Shown: positions 27,064 through 36,474 of the stretch, piece by piece
How positions within the stretch are numbered: the stretch's first letter is position 1
Layout: every line of letters starts with the position of its first letter
Source of the DNA: Mucilaginibacter lacusdianchii
Lineage (GTDB): Bacteria > Bacteroidota > Bacteroidia > Sphingobacteriales > Sphingobacteriaceae
Direction: 5' to 3'
DNA: 64,000 nt
Assembly (NCBI RefSeq): GCF_009770985.1
Contig: NZ_WSRW01000001.1
Span: 682,001 to 746,000 of the forward strand
The notes under the pieces: model-generated
Databases searched by the model: none
Told to the model about the DNA's origin: nothing
What the model saw: only the letters and a program-made list of their open reading frames with translations
Made by a program: the position numbers and the translations under genes

Positions 27064-28614
27064 ATGAAAACATATTTTTTTTACTGCTTATTTAGCTGTT
27101 CTATTTTAATAAGTGTTGCGCAGCAAAAAACGCCGGCACAATTATATCCCGGCTTGTTTGACGCGGTACAGATGCAACAGGTTTATTCAGACGGAAAAAC
27201 TTTTCCGGATGCTACCCCTAAACGCCAGCCTGATGATATTTTAAAAGATTACCAATTACAAAAGAACAGATCTGATTTTAATTTAAAAGCCTTTGTAAAA
27301 CAAAACTTTACCGCGCCAACCAGTAACAGCACGCTTTATCGCAGCAATATTAAAGCAGGTATCAGGCAACATATTGATACTTTATGGACAGTTTTACAGC
27401 ATGTTGCCGATACTACTAAAGGCACTTCCCTGCTGCCTTTACCTCATCGATACATTGTGCCCGGTGGCCGTTTTCGTGAAATTTATTATTGGGATTCATA
27501 TTTTACCATGCTGGGATTGGAAGAAGCCAAGCGTTATAGCTTAATAGAAAGCATGGTGAAAAATTTTGCCTACCTGATTGATACCTATGGCCATATACCC
27601 AATGGCAACCGAAATTATTATTTAAGCCGTTCGCAACCACCGTTTTTTGCTTTAATGGTATCGTTACTAGCCAAAAAGCAAGGACAAGACGCTTTAGTAA
27701 AATATCGGCCACAGCTGCTCAAAGAATATAATTTTTGGATGAATAGCGCAGAAAAGTTAAAACCCGGCGATGCACTTAATCATACCGTGCGGATGCCGGA
27801 CGGCAGCCTGTTGAACCGGTATTGGGACAATAGCACAAAACCACGCGAAGAATCATACCGTGAAGATGTGCTGGCCGGTCGTAGCACCCACCAGCCACTG
27901 CCCGAATTTTACCGCAACCTCCGCTCAACGGCCGAATCGGGCTGGGATTTTAGCAGCCGCTGGATGGCCGATGGCAAAACATTACAAACCACACAAATTA
28001 CCAGCATCATTCCGGTAGATTTAAATTGTTTGTTGTATAACCTGGAAAGCACCATAGCGCAATCATACCGCATTAGTGGCGAAGCCAAACAGGCGACTAT
28101 TTTTGCACAAAAAGCTCAAAAACGAAAATTAGCCATCAATAAATATTGCTGGAACAAAGCTTCTGGATGCTATGGAGATTATAACTGGCAACAAAAAGCG
28201 TTAACCAAACAAATTACTATTGCTACTGCCTCTCCGCTATTTTTCAACATCGCTACACAACAACAAGCTGCATCCATAGCCAAAATCATTCAATCTAAAT
28301 TTTTGCAGCCGAGTGGCGTATCTACTACGCTTTATAAAACAGGTCAGCAATGGGACCGTCCCAATGGCTGGGCGCCGTTACAATACATTACCATAATGGG
28401 CCTACGCAATTATAAACAAACTGCCTTGGCCAAAACAATTGCCCTGCGCTGGATAAAATTGAATTTGAAAGAGTTTGAACATAGCGGTAAGTTATTGGAA
28501 AAATACGACACCGAAAATCTCAAAGCTAAAGCAGGCGGTGGCGAATACCCATTACAGGATGGTTTTGGCTGGACAAACGGCGTACTTTTAAAATTAATGA
28601 ATATATATCAATAA
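27064..28614 (+). CDS. treA: periplasmic trehalase (GH37)
   Basis: Hydrolyses alpha,alpha-trehalose to two glucose molecules. The 516-residue protein has a signal peptide (about 1-20, LISVAQQ), so it acts in the periplasm. Both GH37 signatures are present: PGGRFREIYYWDSY (133-146) and QWDRPNGWAP (429-438). The glycine-rich GGGEYPLQDGFGWTNG C-terminus is also typical. Signal peptide plus family favours treA over cytosolic treF. It is divergent from yceI; no other sugar genes are adjacent. Confidence 0.95.
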   Translation: MKTYFFYCLFSCSILISVAQQKTPAQLYPGLFDAVQMQQVYSDGKTFPDATPKRQPDDILKDYQLQKNRSDFNLKAFVKQNFTAPTSNSTLYRSNIKAGIRQHIDTLWTVLQHVADTTKGTSLLPLPHRYIVPGGRFREIYYWDSYFTMLGLEEAKRYSLIESMVKNFAYLIDTYGHIPNGNRNYYLSRSQPPFFALMVSLLAKKQGQDALVKYRPQLLKEYNFWMNSAEKLKPGDALNHTVRMPDGSLLNRYWDNSTKPREESYREDVLAGRSTHQPLPEFYRNLRSTAESGWDFSSRWMADGKTLQTTQITSIIPVDLNCLLYNLESTIAQSYRISGEAKQATIFAQKAQKRKLAINKYCWNKASGCYGDYNWQQKALTKQITIATASPLFFNIATQQQAASIAKIIQSKFLQPSGVSTTLYKTGQQWDRPNGWAPLQYITIMGLRNYKQTALAKTIALRWIKLNLKEFEHSGKLLEKYDTENLKAKAGGGEYPLQDGFGWTNGVLLKLMNIYQ

Positions 28615-28757
28615 AATTCTAACAAAAACCAGTAAACATAATTTTTTGAGATAAAAAATCACCATAAATCTCGATATATTTCAATCATAAACTAGAATTT
28701 CTTAAAAAAAGCAACAATAAAATTCACAAAATGTAATTATTTCATCCTTTTGTTATA

Positions 28758-28794
28758 AATCATGACTATAATTTTATAAATTGTAGTCATGATT
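28758..28794. repeat. 17-bp inverted repeat overlapping a possible start codon
   Basis: Arms 28758-28774 and 28778-28794 pair over 17 bp with one T-G and a 3-nt loop. The right arm contains the ATG at 28789. The palindrome could be an operator of the small ORF that follows or a relic of a mobile element. There is no run of T downstream, so it is not a typical terminator for the trehalase gene. Confidence 0.6.
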
Positions 28795-29142
28795 GGATTA
28801 AATAACATTTTAAAACCTGCTGTTATTTTAATTTTATTAATATTATATTGTTATTTCATAGATACAATCACTAAAAGCCTTTACGAATCACAAGCTGAAA
28901 CCAACTTTACAACCACATTTAGCAACTCCACATTTTTTTGGCAGAAAGTTACTTCACTTTACCTGCTTCAAGTTTTAATTTCACTAATTGCCAAACTATT
29001 AAACTATTCAAATAGCACATTTGCATCATTTGGGATTTTAAATTTCAAACTTGGGCTATTCAACTCTCTTTTGAGTAGGGGCAAACACAAAGGACTTCAT
29101 AGGTCAACTACCCTGCTTTTTCCTTTTCATGCATTTTGGTAA
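28789..29142 (+). CDS. hypothetical membrane protein, doubtful gene
   Basis: 117 codons in AT-rich sequence. The first 25 residues form a convincing hydrophobic helix (LKPAVILILLILYCYFI) and a second lies near 63-80 (LYLLQVLISLIAKLL). The last 40 residues look unnatural (HRSTTLLFPFHAFW). I recognise no family. It could be a remnant or a recently acquired orphan. The start codon lies inside an inverted repeat. Treat as low confidence. Confidence 0.3.
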   Translation: MIGLNNILKPAVILILLILYCYFIDTITKSLYESQAETNFTTTFSNSTFFWQKVTSLYLLQVLISLIAKLLNYSNSTFASFGILNFKLGLFNSLLSRGKHKGLHRSTTLLFPFHAFW

Positions 29143-29264
29143 TCTTAACCCTGCTTCAAAATTACTAATTCACTTTAGGTTAGGCATCTTATGTAAGGCT
29201 TTGCATTAACCCCATATTGCAAGGCTTAGTATCATTTCGATCTACTTTATCAACCCTATTAAAC

Positions 29265-30572
29265 ATGAAAAGATTTATTCCCTTTTTGGGCTTAGTTATC
29301 ATTATCATACTGGCCCTGATTAACCCATCGAACGAGGTAACCAACGTTGCCGACAGCAAAATAGACTCTGGCGATACTGCCTGGCTGCTTACCGCAACCG
29401 CACTGGTATTGCTCATGACACCCGGACTTGCCTTTTTTTATGGCGGTATGGTTAGTAAAAAGAACGTTATATCTACCATGCTGCAAAGCTTTATTTGTAT
29501 GGGCCTTATTACCATACTATGGGCAGTATTTGGCTTCAGCTTAGCGTTTGGCGACAGCATTGGAGGCTTTATTGGCGACCCCAGAACCTTTTTTATGATG
29601 AAAGGCATGCTGGGCAATGCCACCTGGAAACTGGCACCCACTATTCCGCTGGTGCTATTTGCCATGTTTCAGCTTAAATTTGCAGTAATTACACCAGCAC
29701 TTATTACAGGTGCCTTTGCCGAGCGGATCAGGTTCAATTCTTACCTGATTTTCATATGCCTGTTTATGATATTCATTTATGCACCATTGGCCCACCTTAC
29801 CTGGCATCCCGATGGGCAATTATTTAAATTAGGCGTATTAGATTTTGCAGGTGGCACAGTGGTACACATGTCTGCCGGCTGGGCTGCGCTGGCTGCTGCG
29901 CTGTACTTAAAAGGCCGTAAAGATCCAACGCATAAACCCGCCCGCATCAGTTACATTATTTTAGGTACAGGGCTGCTTTGGTTTGGCTGGTTTGGTTTTA
30001 ATGCCGGTTCGGCCCTTGGCTCTGGCGCGCTGGCCGCAACAGCACTGGCTACCACCACCACTGCGTCGGCCGCTGCTGCAACAGCATGGGTGTTTTTTGA
30101 TATTTTAACCGGCAAAAAGCCTACCGCCGTGGGTGCATGTATAGGTGCCGTGGTTGGCTTAGTAGCCATTACACCAGCGGCAGGCTTTGTAACTATAGCC
30201 CACTCGCTTATCATCGGTATTGTAGCCGCGGTAGTCAGCAACCTGATGGTGGCCTGGCGTACCCGTACCAGCATTGACGACACACTTGATGTTTTTCCAT
30301 GTCATGGCGTGGGTGGCATGGTGGGCATGCTATTTACCGGTATTTTTGCACATACCAATGTAAATAGTGCCAACACCACCGGCAATGGCTTATACTATGG
30401 TAAAACACATTTATTTTTAATTCATCTGCTTGCGCTGGTTGCCGTTTCGGTATTTGCTTTCGTAGGATCATTCATTTTACTGAAGGTAACCGACTTAATT
30501 AGTCCGCTACGGGTGCACGAGCAGGATGAGCTGGTTGGTTTGGATATTAGCCAACATAGCGAAGCATTGTAA
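29265..30572 (+). CDS. amt: ammonium transporter
   Basis: Amt/Mep/Rh channel for ammonium uptake. The 435-residue protein has a signal-like first helix (about 5-20), then 11 transmembrane segments. The family motif TPGLAFFYGGMV lies at 52-63, and the twin pore histidines are His201 (GGTVVHMSAGW) and His347 (DVFPCHGVGGMVG). ATG 29265 gives the natural N-terminus; a longer reading would begin with TTG. No glnK (P-II) gene is adjacent, so regulation must be encoded elsewhere. It is followed by a perfect bidirectional terminator. Confidence 0.96.
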   Translation: MKRFIPFLGLVIIIILALINPSNEVTNVADSKIDSGDTAWLLTATALVLLMTPGLAFFYGGMVSKKNVISTMLQSFICMGLITILWAVFGFSLAFGDSIGGFIGDPRTFFMMKGMLGNATWKLAPTIPLVLFAMFQLKFAVITPALITGAFAERIRFNSYLIFICLFMIFIYAPLAHLTWHPDGQLFKLGVLDFAGGTVVHMSAGWAALAAALYLKGRKDPTHKPARISYIILGTGLLWFGWFGFNAGSALGSGALAATALATTTTASAAAATAWVFFDILTGKKPTAVGACIGAVVGLVAITPAAGFVTIAHSLIIGIVAAVVSNLMVAWRTRTSIDDTLDVFPCHGVGGMVGMLFTGIFAHTNVNSANTTGNGLYYGKTHLFLIHLLALVAVSVFAFVGSFILLKVTDLISPLRVHEQDELVGLDISQHSEAL

Positions 30573-30629
30573 TGGCGATAATTATCAACAAAAGCCGTCC
30601 ATTAAAGATTACTTTTTGATAAATACTTG

Positions 30630-30672
30630 TTATAACAATAAAGGCTTCTTAACGAAGCCTTTATTGTTATAA
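30630..30672. terminator. bidirectional terminator between amt and DUF2059 gene
   Basis: A 19-bp perfect inverted repeat (30630-30648 and 30654-30672) with a 5-nt loop. AT-rich outer stems supply the U-rich tail in both directions. It sits between two convergent genes. Confidence 0.93.
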
Positions 30673-30700
30673 ATGATATGAAACATTAACGTTTATTAGT

Positions 30701-31174
30701 TTAATTTCCAGGAAATGCCTTTTTTAATTCTTCCTGAAATTCCGGAAGATGTGCCTGCATTTTTTGCTGACCAATTTCCATACCTTTTTGCTGCAGCAAA
30801 GCCAGCTTTTGGTTCATTTTTTTCCCGGCAGGTGTCAAATAGAATTGGGTAATTTGCTTTAACTCTTCTTCGCTAAACTCTTGCGCATACATTTTGGCCA
30901 AATCTGGTTTAATGGCTGCATAACTCATATACTTATTTAAAAAGTTCAGCATGATTTCTTTAAACTTTACTTTTTTATCGTCGGGAATTTGTGCACTGCT
31001 AGCATCTACAATATTGCCATACATACCGGTTAACTGACTGCCTACGCCACTGGCATCCAGCAAGCCTTCTGCAGCTTTAAGCCGCGTTGCTGATATAGGT
31101 GCAGTTTGTGATTTAGCTATATGACTTATCATGATGAATAAGCACACAACTACAAGTTTTAAGTTGAGATTCAT
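30701..31174 (-). CDS. DUF2059 secreted protein
   Basis: 157 residues with a signal peptide (about 1-22, MISHIAKS) and the DUF2059 helical domain (about 70-145), including MYAQEFSEEELKQITQFYLTPAGKKM. Function unknown; the domain is found in periplasmic proteins of many bacteria. It begins 4 bp after the stop of the DUF5009 gene and is probably cotranscribed with it. Confidence 0.88.
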   Translation of the reverse strand: MNLNLKLVVVCLFIMISHIAKSQTAPISATRLKAAEGLLDASGVGSQLTGMYGNIVDASSAQIPDDKKVKFKEIMLNFLNKYMSYAAIKPDLAKMYAQEFSEEELKQITQFYLTPAGKKMNQKLALLQQKGMEIGQQKMQAHLPEFQEELKKAFPGN

Positions 31175-31178
31175 GAAA

Positions 31179-32318
31179 TTAAATTTTGATAAATATACGC
31201 CTGTTATACATCACCCACAACACCAGCATCCAAGCCAGTACAAAACCAATGGCCCAGCCCAATGAGGCATGATAAGGCGAAAAGTAGGGTTCAAAAAAAG
31301 TGTGATATAATGCACTACCCAAACTAGTATCCTCACCCTGATAGTCGATAGTCAACTGGTCCAATGTGCGTGCCATCAGCTCGGATGCTACATACACCAC
31401 AATAGCATTCATGCCATAAACCATAAAGGGTTTGGTAAACCACCGGTAACCTTGTATATCAATCAACCAATAGCATAAGGTTAAACATAAAATGCCTAAT
31501 CCTCCGGTAAATAATACATATGAACTAGTCCATAATGCTTTATTAATCGGAAAACTTTTATTCCAAATCAATCCAACTGCAACCAGTACAACACCTACGC
31601 CCAATAAAGCAAATACCTTTATAAGATTAGATTTGTCTTTCTGCTTTAGCCAGGTGCCGGTTAAAATACCAATGAGCGTAGTACCAATGGCCGGCAAGGT
31701 ACCCAGCAAACCTTCAGGATCCCAGGTTTTAGATAACGACCATAAGTGTGCAGTACCAAAAACTGTCCGGTCCAACCAAGCGCCGAGGTTGGTTTCGGGT
31801 TGCAAGCTGGCATGACCAATACCCGGAACAGGGACTTGAGTAATCAACCCATAATAACCAACAAGCAAAAGCACAACAAGCAATGCCTGAATCCTAAATC
31901 CGGTCTTAATGTAAAGCAAGCCGCTAAATAGGTATACCAATGCAATGCGCATCAACACCCCCGGAATGCGCAGTGTACTTAAATCCCAAAACCAGTAAGC
32001 CGATTTGAATAAACTTAAAAACGCAATGATAGCCGCCCGGCGCAACACTTTTTGCATCAGCTTTGTATGATTAGCCGGATCGGCTTTGGACGTTTCCATG
32101 GCATACACCATAGACACCCCCATGATGAACAAAAAGAAAGGAAACACCAAATCGGCCACGGTGCAGCCATTCCAGGCGGCATGCTCCAGTGGTGTATAAA
32201 TATGCCCCCAATCGCCGGGATTATTTACCAGTATCATGGTGGCAACGGTTATACCGCGAAAAAAATCGAGTGAAACGAGTCGGTTTGCTTTTTGGAACCT
32301 CAAATTATAAGTGGCCAT
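31179..32318 (-). CDS. DUF5009/NagX-like acyltransferase family membrane protein
   Basis: 379 residues with about 10 transmembrane helices. The N-terminal motif RLVSLDFFRGITVATMILVNNPGDW and the following HAAWNGCTVADLVFPFFLFIMG are diagnostic of the heparan-alpha-glucosaminide N-acetyltransferase (HGSNAT)/NagX family. Bacterial members are linked to amino-sugar uptake and modification. The anmK gene (anhydro-MurNAc kinase) diverges from it across about 130 bp, which suits a role in peptidoglycan-sugar recycling; that link is inferred from position. Confidence 0.9.
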   Translation of the reverse strand: MATYNLRFQKANRLVSLDFFRGITVATMILVNNPGDWGHIYTPLEHAAWNGCTVADLVFPFFLFIMGVSMVYAMETSKADPANHTKLMQKVLRRAAIIAFLSLFKSAYWFWDLSTLRIPGVLMRIALVYLFSGLLYIKTGFRIQALLVVLLLVGYYGLITQVPVPGIGHASLQPETNLGAWLDRTVFGTAHLWSLSKTWDPEGLLGTLPAIGTTLIGILTGTWLKQKDKSNLIKVFALLGVGVVLVAVGLIWNKSFPINKALWTSSYVLFTGGLGILCLTLCYWLIDIQGYRWFTKPFMVYGMNAIVVYVASELMARTLDQLTIDYQGEDTSLGSALYHTFFEPYFSPYHASLGWAIGFVLAWMLVLWVMYNRRIFIKI

Positions 32319-32435
32319 ACGCTCATAAAAGTAACATTTATTTGCGGTTCAATCTTAGGTGTAATTACTGTATTTAACAACTGCTTTGCATTTAGGCTAT
32401 CACTAAATTATTTGAGTTATCCTTATGTATTTACC

Positions 32436-32443
32436 TACTTTTG
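32436..32443 (+). promoter_or_regulatory. -7 box (TACTTTTG) immediately upstream of anmK
   Basis: Perfect TAnnTTTG ending 3 nt before the anmK ATG. Transcription starting at the usual distance would give a leaderless mRNA, as proposed for rlmN. Confidence 0.5.
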
Positions 32444-32446
32444 GCT

Positions 32447-33634
32447 ATGCCTCCACTAAACCGCAACCTGCAGCAACTGGTTACTATTGCGCAAAAACCA
32501 GAGAAGCTTATCATCGGCTTAATGTCGGGCACGTCGTTAGACGGGCTGGATATCGCCTTGTGCCGTTTTACAGGTAACGGCTTTGACACGCGGTTTAAAC
32601 TACTGAATTTTACTACTGTTCCGTACACTGATAATTTCAAGCAGGATATAAAACAAGTTTTTGCACAAAAGCAGGTTGATCTGGAAAAATTATGCCTGCT
32701 GAATGCACAAATTGGCTCTTTACATGCCGATATGATCTTGCAAGCACTTAAAGACTGGAATATTAATCGTTCAAACATTGATGTAATTGCCAGTCATGGC
32801 CAAACCATTTATCATGCGCCGCAACGTCTGCACCAGCTAACCGATTATCCAAACGCAACGTTACAAATTGGCGATGGTGATCATATTGCTGTTAAAACAG
32901 GTGTTTTGACCATCAGCGATTTTAGGCAAAAGCATATAGCTGCCGGTGGCGAGGGTGCACCATTGGCTTTGTATGGCGATGTATTATTAGGCAGCGATGC
33001 GCAGCTCAATCGTATACTGCTTAATATTGGCGGCATTGCCAATCTAACTTGGTTACCGGCTAATCAAACCGATATTATATGTACAGACGTGGGGCCGGGC
33101 AATACTCTTATTGACGCAGCATGCCGCCAGTATTTTAACCAGCCTTATGATGATGGCGGCCGCATTGCTTTAAGTGGTAAGGTGAATGAGCTATTGTTGG
33201 ATGCCTTGCTAAATTATCCTTTTTTTACTGAAGCAGCACCTAAAACCACCGGGCCCGAGTTATTCAGCTCAACCTATGTACAGCAGGCTCAAGCCAATGC
33301 CGATGCACAAAATATAACCGCACCTGACTTAATAGCCACCTTATCCGCTCTTACCGCCGAGGCAATAGTTCGCTTCATTAAAACGCAATTACCCACCGGC
33401 TGCGATCAGTTATTGCTAAGTGGCGGAGGCGCAAAAAACCAGTTCGTCAGCACCTATTTGCAAAAAGCGTTTCCTAATGTTGCAGTTGCTGATACCAGCT
33501 TAATTGGATTGGATGCTGATGCTAAGGAGGCTATACTATTTGCACTGCTGGCAAATGAAGCATTGTGCGGCGAACCGGTAGTTATCGGCCAAAATCCGGC
33601 GGTATTGATGGGCAAGTTTAGTTTCTCGTTGTAA
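32447..33634 (+). CDS. anmK: anhydro-N-acetylmuramic acid kinase
   Basis: Converts 1,6-anhydro-MurNAc to MurNAc-6-phosphate, recycling the product of lytic transglycosylases such as the one at 3290-4615. The 395-residue protein has the N-terminal phosphate motif GLMSGTSLDGLD, then SHGQTIYH, IGDGDHIA, NIGGIANLTWL, DVGPGNTLID and the C-terminal LLSGGGAKN. The ATG at 32447 is chosen; an in-frame TTG two codons earlier overlaps the promoter box. Divergent from the NagX-like gene. Confidence 0.96.
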   Translation: MPPLNRNLQQLVTIAQKPEKLIIGLMSGTSLDGLDIALCRFTGNGFDTRFKLLNFTTVPYTDNFKQDIKQVFAQKQVDLEKLCLLNAQIGSLHADMILQALKDWNINRSNIDVIASHGQTIYHAPQRLHQLTDYPNATLQIGDGDHIAVKTGVLTISDFRQKHIAAGGEGAPLALYGDVLLGSDAQLNRILLNIGGIANLTWLPANQTDIICTDVGPGNTLIDAACRQYFNQPYDDGGRIALSGKVNELLLDALLNYPFFTEAAPKTTGPELFSSTYVQQAQANADAQNITAPDLIATLSALTAEAIVRFIKTQLPTGCDQLLLSGGGAKNQFVSTYLQKAFPNVAVADTSLIGLDADAKEAILFALLANEALCGEPVVIGQNPAVLMGKFSFSL

Positions 33635-33691
33635 ACTTATACAACCAGAACAGACAATACAATGGAACTTTTACCATTATACTTTATAGCA

Positions 33692-34822
33692 TCATATATT
33701 GAAAAGAAATAGCTTTTTGATTGAGAATTGAGCACTATATCTTTTCAAAAAGCGCATGCCTGCTTTTTCTATAACATAATAGGTTATCAGGCTAATTACA
33801 AACGTACCTGCTAATACATAACACAAGCTAAACGTAATCAAATGATGCTGTATGCCCAGAAAGTGAGCAACCCTTTTGTAAGTATACAGCAGCAAATAAT
33901 GATTCACATAAAGTGAATAAGATATCAGCCCTAAGAAGTAAACAGGCCTGCATGATAAAAGCCGATTCAACCTATTATCCCCGGTAATGTACAGCAGCAA
34001 AAAGGGAATGTATAAGATAAACACGATATCTATTCTGCTTGAAAAAAGCACGGCTATCATGGGTAAAATAGCATACCCTAAAAGACTAATATTTGCTTTT
34101 TGCCTGTATACCAAATACGCAAATGTCCCCAACAGGTAGGCTGCTATGGTACGTAATAAGCTGGATGGGCCGCGTGTGTATGGAATGGCTGTATAAAAAC
34201 CGCCTATATGCTTTAATTTATCATAATCTGTCCAGTTTAAATAACAGGTTCTGATACCGGATATGATTAGCAAAAATAAGATAGCTAACCCAACAAGCAC
34301 CTTTGGGTTTTTAACATAGCGATGTACAATGAAAAGAAAAAAGGGAACGGTAAAATAAATTATCCATTCATTGGTTAACGACCAGCCCGGCGGAATATAA
34401 GACCCGTTATGAGCTGGAATAATACCTTGCAGTAAAGTTAAATTAACCAAAAGGTCGCTTACGCTTACTTTATCAAATGTTAGCAAACACCCTAACATCA
34501 CAAAGTATACCAGGGTCATGCATATATACAATGGAAATATTCTGCAAAATCGCCTGAACATAAACGACCTGTAACTTTCCAATGAAACGCCTGTAGCAAA
34601 CGTATTGTACGAGCTCATACTCAACACAAAACCACTTAAAGCAAAAAACAAATCAACAGACAAATAGCCGTGCCTCAGAAAATTCTGCGTTAATGAATTA
34701 ATGGTAAAACTTTGTGTTAGCCGCGTACCCTGTGGTATAATGTGATACCAATGATGAATAATTACGTATAACGCAGCCACCCCCCTGATACCTGTAAGGC
34801 TTTTTATTTCAGTTACTTTCAT
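33692..34822 (-). CDS. acyltransferase family 3 membrane protein
   Basis: 376 residues with about 10 transmembrane helices. The family motif is the N-terminal SLTGIRGVAALYVIIHHW, with the conserved His pair region, followed by LFFALSGFVLS and RRFCRIFPLYI. Such enzymes transfer acetyl or other acyl groups to extracytoplasmic sugars (O-antigen, peptidoglycan or exopolysaccharide). ATG 34822 is used; the upstream in-frame TTG at 34825 is less likely. It stands alone on the minus strand. Confidence 0.92.
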   Translation of the reverse strand: MKVTEIKSLTGIRGVAALYVIIHHWYHIIPQGTRLTQSFTINSLTQNFLRHGYLSVDLFFALSGFVLSMSSYNTFATGVSLESYRSFMFRRFCRIFPLYICMTLVYFVMLGCLLTFDKVSVSDLLVNLTLLQGIIPAHNGSYIPPGWSLTNEWIIYFTVPFFLFIVHRYVKNPKVLVGLAILFLLIISGIRTCYLNWTDYDKLKHIGGFYTAIPYTRGPSSLLRTIAAYLLGTFAYLVYRQKANISLLGYAILPMIAVLFSSRIDIVFILYIPFLLLYITGDNRLNRLLSCRPVYFLGLISYSLYVNHYLLLYTYKRVAHFLGIQHHLITFSLCYVLAGTFVISLITYYVIEKAGMRFLKRYSAQFSIKKLFLFNI

Positions 34823-35083
34823 CAAAAACCTTTGTGTAATTCATAAATATTATACCTATTGGATCCAAAAAGCAGGCACTTGTAAAGGATATCCATGCAA
34901 AATTGCCCGTTCAGATACATAAAGCCCTGTTAAAGTATAACAGCTCACATTTTTAAATACAACAATATACCTAAATGCAAACGATGCTGCGCCATCCACC
35001 TTTATAAGCGCAACTAACAGTGTGCAAAAGTGTGCATCAAAACAAAGCCAGGTATTTTACCGGTTTACAAACCTCATAAATAA
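34823..35083. other. non-coding gap upstream of the acyltransferase gene
   Basis: AT-rich sequence between the acyltransferase start and the amidohydrolase terminator. I see no ORF, perfect -7 box or RNA gene in it. Confidence 0.5.
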
Positions 35084-35113
35084 AAAGCCCCCGGATTAAT
35101 ATCCGGGGGCTTT
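35080..35113 (-). terminator. strong intrinsic terminator after the amidohydrolase pair
   Basis: A 13-bp perfect stem with five consecutive G-C pairs (35084-35096 and 35101-35113), a 4-nt loop and, on the minus strand, a U-rich tail. It lies 22 bp beyond the stop of the amidohydrolase gene. Confidence 0.93.
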
Positions 35114-35135
35114 AAACTATTGTTTATGCGCAAAT

Positions 35136-36452
35136 TTATAACTTAGGTGTAACGCCATACTTTTCAGCATAACGGCGGTACAACTGCTTGTGCAGGTTAT
35201 CCAAACTAATGCTTTTACCTTTAATGTAAGCATTTTCAACATTTAAAGTCAGCATATCCAGTGCATCACCCGTTGAAATGAACAGGTTGGCATCCTTGCC
35301 GGTTTCCAGTGTACCGGTAGTTTTATCGATACCCAGAATTTTGGCATTATTGAGGGTAATCATCGACACAGCCTGTTCTTTAGATAAGCCGTACCCTACG
35401 GCCTGTCCAGCCTCAAACGGCAAATTGCGCTGACGCCAGAAACCAATACCGCTTAAACCATACAACACACCGGCATCTTGCAACAAGTGCGGCAATTTAT
35501 AAGGCAGGTACACATCATCCTCGTCTTTATCAGGTAAGGCTTGTGTTTCCTGAATAATTACCGGCACGTTATTGTCTTTTAACACATCGGCCACCAGGTA
35601 CGATTCTTTACCGCCAACAATTACCAGTTGTACATTAAACCTTTTGGCAAAGTTAACGGCCTGCAAAATTTCTTTAGCGCCGTTAGCGTTTACAAACAGT
35701 TTTTTGGAACCGTTAAACAAACCTTTCATAGCCGCTAAACGCACGTTGGTCACCTCGGGCTTGCTGCCACCGGCATAGGCCTGCGCTTGTGAAAACAAGC
35801 TGGTGAACTCATCTATTTGCTTTTGTGCTCTTTCGGCAGGCGACTCCTGGGTTTGACCCGGAACAGCAAACGCACGACGACCGCGGGCGGCACGGGCTAC
35901 CGGCCAGTTCATGTGAATGCCTATGTCGGTTTTATAAGCAGCATCTTCCCAGTTCCAGCCATCCAGCATCATTACCGATGACTGGCCCGGCATATTACCA
36001 CCTTGCGGGGTTGGCTGCGCCAGCAAAACACCGTTAGAACGTACGGTTGGTATAACTTTAGAATCGGTGTTATAAGCTACCAGTGAACGCACATGCGGGT
36101 TCAGTTCGCCGGTTTCGGTTTCATCATCAGTAGCCCGTACCGATTCAAACTCCACCAAGCCCAATGAAGTGATAGGGCAAATAAAGCCTGGATATACTTG
36201 CTTACCAGCAGCATTTACAACAGTAGCACCAGCGGTGCTTGGGGCAGCCCCCTCGCCTACTGCGGTAATTTTTCCGTTATTAAAAGCGATGTAGCCATTG
36301 TTAATTATGCGGCCATTACCCACGTGTATAGTAGCGCCGGTAATAACCACCGGACCGGCTTGTGGCTTGGCCGGCATAATAGTAGCCTGACCAAAGGCGA
36401 GGATGGTGCTGAGCATTAATCCTCCAAAACCCAATAAAAATTTCTTATTCAT
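35136..36452 (-). CDS. secreted amidohydrolase-like protein lacking the HxH metal motif
   Basis: 438 residues with a signal peptide (about 1-21, TILAFGQ). The fold matches imidazolonepropionase-like amidohydrolases: beta-rich N-terminal piece (GPVVITGATIHVGNG, INNGYIAFNNGKITAVG) and the C-terminal MITLNNAKILGIDKTTGTLETGKDANLFIS. The metal site is degraded: where the family has PGFIDxHxH the sequence reads YPGFICPITSLG (about residue 92). Probably catalytically altered or non-hydrolytic. Begins 22 bp after a larger two-domain relative. Confidence 0.88.
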   Translation of the reverse strand: MNKKFLLGFGGLMLSTILAFGQATIMPAKPQAGPVVITGATIHVGNGRIINNGYIAFNNGKITAVGEGAAPSTAGATVVNAAGKQVYPGFICPITSLGLVEFESVRATDDETETGELNPHVRSLVAYNTDSKVIPTVRSNGVLLAQPTPQGGNMPGQSSVMMLDGWNWEDAAYKTDIGIHMNWPVARAARGRRAFAVPGQTQESPAERAQKQIDEFTSLFSQAQAYAGGSKPEVTNVRLAAMKGLFNGSKKLFVNANGAKEILQAVNFAKRFNVQLVIVGGKESYLVADVLKDNNVPVIIQETQALPDKDEDDVYLPYKLPHLLQDAGVLYGLSGIGFWRQRNLPFEAGQAVGYGLSKEQAVSMITLNNAKILGIDKTTGTLETGKDANLFISTGDALDMLTLNVENAYIKGKSISLDNLHKQLYRRYAEKYGVTPKL

Positions 36453-36474
36453 GTCTGTGTCTTAATGAGGATTA

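Larger units (their letters stand above)
28615..29264. other. AT-rich, gene-poor stretch between trehalase gene and amt
   Basis: This 650-bp stretch is visibly richer in A+T than its neighbours. It contains a 17-bp inverted repeat at 28758-28794 and one weak ORF (28789-29142), but no recognisable gene, tRNA or insertion-sequence end. Confidence 0.6.

Noticed and set aside
29951..30283. Minus-strand Ala/Val-rich ORF inside amt
   Set aside because: Antisense shadow of a conserved membrane protein; composition is explained by the opposite frame.
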